A DNA stretch of 64,000 bases from Boesenbergia rotunda. Its lineage: Eukaryota; Streptophyta; Magnoliopsida; Zingiberales; Zingiberaceae. Made by a program: the position numbers and the translations under genes. Positions 60,403 to 64,000 of the stretch are shown in pieces. The DNA lies in contig JAGFNQ010001187.1 of assembly GCA_024364735.1 (NCBI GenBank), forward strand, positions 160,259 to 224,258, in the 5' to 3' direction. The notes under the pieces were generated by a model that was given only the letters and a program-made list of their open reading frames with translations, was not told the DNA's origin and made no database searches. How positions within the stretch are numbered: the first letter of the stretch is position 1; every line of letters starts with the position of its first letter.

Positions 60403-61439
60403 TGTTGGAGCAATCGGCCTTAAGATGGTCCGGAGTGACCATGGGTTTTGATGTTTGGGCAAAGAGTTTAAGTTAGGTTTACCCTTGTATTTGATATGCG
60501 TATGTTGAGTGTGCAGGTTGTACAGGTTATGCATATGGACTTGACTGGACGGCCTCGGTATGGTGAAGGATGGCATGGAGGCAAGCTGAAGGCTTGCGTG
60601 CGCATCCGAGGGACTTTGGACAGCAGGGACGATGAGCTGATGGGCGCGGACTTCGAGGCATGCGTGAAGGATGGCATGGAGGCAAGCTGGAGGCTTGCGT
60701 GCATCCGAGGGACGAGAGCCGAAGATGAAGAGGGCGCGAAGGCAACAGTCGAGGCTGCTGAAGAGGAGTCAGTCAAGTCATGAGGGTACGAGTGCTGTGT
60801 GATTGTACTCGAGAAATCCTAGGGTTTGAGTGCGGAGTGGAATGTACTCAGGAAGGGTAACCTTAGGTGGGTGAGTAGACCAGTCGACTGGCCTGGGGGC
60901 AGTCGACTGATGGAACTCACAGAAAGGTCTCAGCCTGGGACCAGTCGACTGCCCTGGGGGTAGTCGACTGGTAGGTGGCTAGTGAGCTGGCAAATTCGAA
61001 CGTTGGGAGTGTCAACGGTCGAATTTGGCTGGCACCAGTCGACTGCCCTTGGGGCAGTCGACTGGTAGCGAGAAATCAGCCCCGAGTCCTATTTAAAGAG
61101 GACTTCGTGGTGGCTGAGTTTTTTTACGAAACTTGTCTTGGTTAAGGGCAAGTTAGTAGTCTTCGTGTCCAGGGCTTTGTTTGGTGTTGTGGTGAGGTTT
61201 CTCCACCCACAAGGAGCGACACGTGATAGCCGGAGGTTATCCGGAGAGTGATCCACCGACGGATTGTTGGATTAGTCACCCGGCCGGGGTGGATACCAAC
61301 TAAATCTGAGGCGTTAGCATTGGTTAGTCTTTGTTCTTATTGTTTTATTTGTATTTCCGCTGTGCTAACATCTTGTAGAGAATGAAGACATCAAAATATG
61401 CTATTCACCCCCCTCTAGCGTACGACATCGATCCTAACA
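60403..61439 (+). repeat. 5' LTR of element D
   Basis: TGTTGGAGCAATC...CCTAACA, 1037 bp, followed two bases later by a tRNA-Met PBS. It carries the 'GGCATGGAGGCAAGC' minisatellite (two units) and three pairs of CAGTCGACTG palindromes at about 60880-61075. The fragment at 35567 is the same family. Confidence 0.8.
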
Positions 61440-61441
61440 AT

Positions 61442-61453
61442 TGGTATCAGAGC
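61442..61453 (+). promoter_or_regulatory. element D primer binding site
   Basis: An exact TGGTATCAGAGC adjoins the LTR. Confidence 0.9.
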
Positions 61454-61513
61454 AAAGGACCGCTCTTGATCGGACTAACCGCCGAGGGAGCAACCGCTAG
61501 AGGTGAAAAATCA

Positions 61514-63183
61514 TGGAAGACAAACTTGGGGACAACATCTACACCCCACCGCCCTACGACAACGAAGATTTTGATTATTGGCGGGCGAGGATGAAGAATT
61601 GGCTTAGCATGGAATGAGAGTGCATGGTCATGCTAGAAGAGCCATTCGAAGTCCCAAAGGACAAGCATGGAAAGAAGCTTCGTCCAAGAAATTGGACTCA
61701 AGAGCAACAAGACTACTCTAGGGCAAACAAGAAGGTAATAGATATATTAATTGATGTTTTGCCTAACAATGTCTTGAGTGGTGTAGGGACATATGAAAAT
61801 GCGTGCGAATTATGGAGCAAAATAGAAGATTTTCATAAGAACACCATCCAAGCTAAGTCAAAAGAAGATTCCAATGAAGTGAGCTTCATGATTCAAGAAG
61901 AGGAGAGAAATGAGTCATCCACTTCATCAAGTCAAGTGTCAACTTCTTCAAGTGAGGAGGAGGAGCTAAGTGATAGATCATCGACCTCCTCAAGAGAAGA
62001 AGAAGAAGAGGTCACCACCTCAAGGATTGAGGGGGAGGAGAGACCCTCATCTACACGTGATCAAGAGGAAGCCTCCACATCGTCAAAAGTTGAAGAAGTA
62101 GTCAACCTAGCATCTACCTCCACCAAAGCCAAGAGAAAGGACCACATTATATGCTTTGGGTGTAATGAAAAGGGGCACTACAAGGACAAGTGTCCAAAAG
62201 GTAAAAGAGAGGTAACTTCTAAACCCGGGTCAATTTCGGTTAAATCTAACATGGGTTGTAGGAATAAAGAGGCTCAAGCTAAGAAGAAAATAGGATGCTT
62301 CACGTGTGGAGAGCTAGGACACTACCACACAAGATGCCCAATGAGTGGAAAGCTCAAGAAAATGGAGCATCTAAGAAGATGGGAGAAAGAAGAGAGAAGG
62401 AAGCAAATATCACAACAAGGAAGGACTACAAGGGTAAGGGAGGTACCCTCTAACCCTAGTTTAAAAAGAAATTCAACTTCAAGTTCTTCCTTGCATTTTA
62501 AAAATCATGTAAATCACTCATTCATGCATGCTAGAAATTATGAAAATTGCTTAATGGTACATAACTTTGGATTTAAGTACAATGATAGGAATAAGGATAA
62601 CAAGATAGATCACCACTCTAGAAAAAGCATGCATCATGATAGGCCTAAGACCTATGTATCCAAGGCTAAAGGCATTAACCCCAAGGAAGGGAAACATATG
62701 CCTAGGAAAGTGGATAGGTCTAGGAATGTCCAAAGTGGACATATGGACTCTAGGGTTCAAGGCCTAGAAAGGGAAAATCAAGCCTTGAGGGCAAGGCTTG
62801 ATACATTAGAAAAAGCCCTAGAAAGATTCACGGTTGGATCTAAGGGCTTAGACATGGTGTTGGGTAGCATCAAACCCAACTATGATAGATCGGGATTGGG
62901 GTACAGATCTAAGACCTCCAAGGGCAATGAAAAGAAGCATGTTGGGAAAACATACAATCTTAATAAGGAGGGAAAGTCCAAGGATGACAAGGGAATGCCA
63001 TCCAAGGGTAAAAAGAGTGACCTAACCAAGGACAAGGTGTCCAAGGTTAAAAAGGTCAATTTTGTAGATCAAGAGTCACCGGTGGCACACCGGTGTGGCC
63101 TAGTGTGGATGGAGTCACCTAGGGAGGTGGCTAAGGCTAAGAGCTCAAGGGGGAGCTCTAGGAGCCTTTGGGGTCCATGGTAA
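61514..63183 (+). pseudogene. element D Gag, with one premature TGA
   Basis: The natural ATG at 61514 gives 'MEDKLGDNIYTPPPYDNED' and 'FDYWRARMKNWLSME', then an in-frame TGA at 61616-61618. The frame is open from there to 63183. A UBN2-type capsid region has 'ACELWSKIEDFHKN'. A Ser/Glu-rich stretch follows, then two CCHC knuckles ('CFGCNEKGHYKDKC' and 'CFTCGELGHYHTRC'), a basic region and a Leu/Glu coiled coil. This is a Copia/Sirevirus-type Gag. No protease or pol appears before the window ends. Confidence 0.8.
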
Positions 63184-64000
63184 ATGGATCTCAAAAGTTG
63201 CTCTCCTAGGAAATTAGGTGAAATGTGCCAAAAAGGGTTGGAAGACTTGGGTAAGTCTTAATCCTAGGTTTTGGCACATTAAAAAGGAGATTTAGGAAGA
63301 AAAAGCTGAAAGAGGAGTTATAATTAACAAAATTGAGGTTTAATGGATAAATACCATGTAACTCAATGGTAGAAATGAACTATGATCAAGGATAAGAGGA
63401 TACATTGAAGAGAAGTGAGAATTAGAACTTTTGGAGATGAGTTTCAATGATACACTTTAGGATAAGTTGAGTTTCGTGCCAATCTTGGGATTTGGAGTAC
63501 ATTTATTTGGAAACATATTTTTCCCAAGTAGATATTGGCTTCACAAATCTCCCCACAAAATTTCATATTTTTTGGAGATTTGTAGAATTTTCAGGGCATT
63601 TCTGAAAGTCGGCTGAAAAACTGAAATTTCAGGTATCAGTTGACTGCCCCATGGGCAGTCGACTGGTCTCGAGGCTGAAATGGAAAATGAGAATGTTGGC
63701 TAATCAGAAATTGCAAATTTGGTTATGGGATATGGTTTAGGACTAAAATTCTTGGTTTTGATTTCATATTCTTTGAATAAAATGTTATCCCATGATTTGA
63801 TAAGAATTTATTGGATTTTATGGAAATCAAGAAAGATTGATAAGGTTTCCTAGGTATCTAAGATTTAGAGGTTAAACAGGGAACATTGAGGACAATTCCA
63901 TGTGTCGAATTATGATGGGTAGATTTGACAAACACATGGAATTAGAAACGAATTTGAAAGTTGATACTTAATGCAAAATCCTTAAGAAACTTAGATGTGT
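63184..64000. other. non-coding DNA after element D gag
   Basis: No pol frame is seen. One palindrome pair (TTGACTGCCCC...CAGTCGACTGG) lies at about 63636-63670, similar to those in the LTR. This could be the start of a non-autonomous element lacking pol, or pol may begin beyond the window. Confidence 0.4.

Overview
This is nuclear DNA from a flowering plant. It is dominated by nested transposable elements, and the only recognisable host gene is one split, incomplete copy on the minus strand. The evidence is Copia retrotransposons primed by initiator-Met tRNA (TGGTATCAGAGC), a plant L1-type LINE tail, a MULE carrying a Ulp1-like protease gene, Tourist-like MITEs, an old pararetrovirus copy, and spliced plant-type introns. 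A large monocot genome (perhaps Zingiberales) is only an impression.

Layout. 1-4.9 kb: part of an LTR element with an antisense accessory gene and a probable LTR with its own TATA box. 4.9-15.73 kb: an old, broken endogenous caulimovirid on the minus strand, reading ORF1, ORF2, then movement protein, coat-protein-like region, aspartic protease and the first part of reverse transcriptase. It is cut by a complete but decayed Copia element (10234-15379) and a 516-bp MITE (7355-7870). The Copia element's 3' LTR carries a second MITE, whose empty site survives in the sister LTR. 16.8-22.0 kb: four exons of a host gene for a membrane-associated progesterone-binding/cytochrome b5-like protein (MAPR4-like). 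The missing last exons would lie beyond the viral nest, probably outside the window. 22.9-24.9 kb: LTR-like DNA. 25.0-35.2 kb: a decayed MULE with a transposase on the plus strand and a Ulp1-type peptidase gene on the minus strand, followed by tandem 640-750 bp repeats containing a strong hairpin.

35.5-64 kb: stacked LTR retrotransposons. Two related Sirevirus-like Copia copies (A, about 38.9-47.2 kb; B, about 54.6-58.1 kb), a third Copia (C, 51.4-53.2 kb), a 5'-truncated LINE inserted in Copia A with a 9-bp target duplication, several LTRs of other families, and the 5' LTR, PBS and gag of a plus-strand Copia-type element (D). Several LTR families independently carry arrays of short palindromes.

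The mobile genes here are all pseudogenic or truncated to some degree. The longest intact frames are the LINE ORF2 tail (41.3-42.9 kb), the Copia A gag (45.4-47.2 kb) and most of the Copia D gag (61.6-63.2 kb). The nesting order can be read directly: virus first, Copia into virus, MITE into Copia; and Copia A first, LINE into Copia A.
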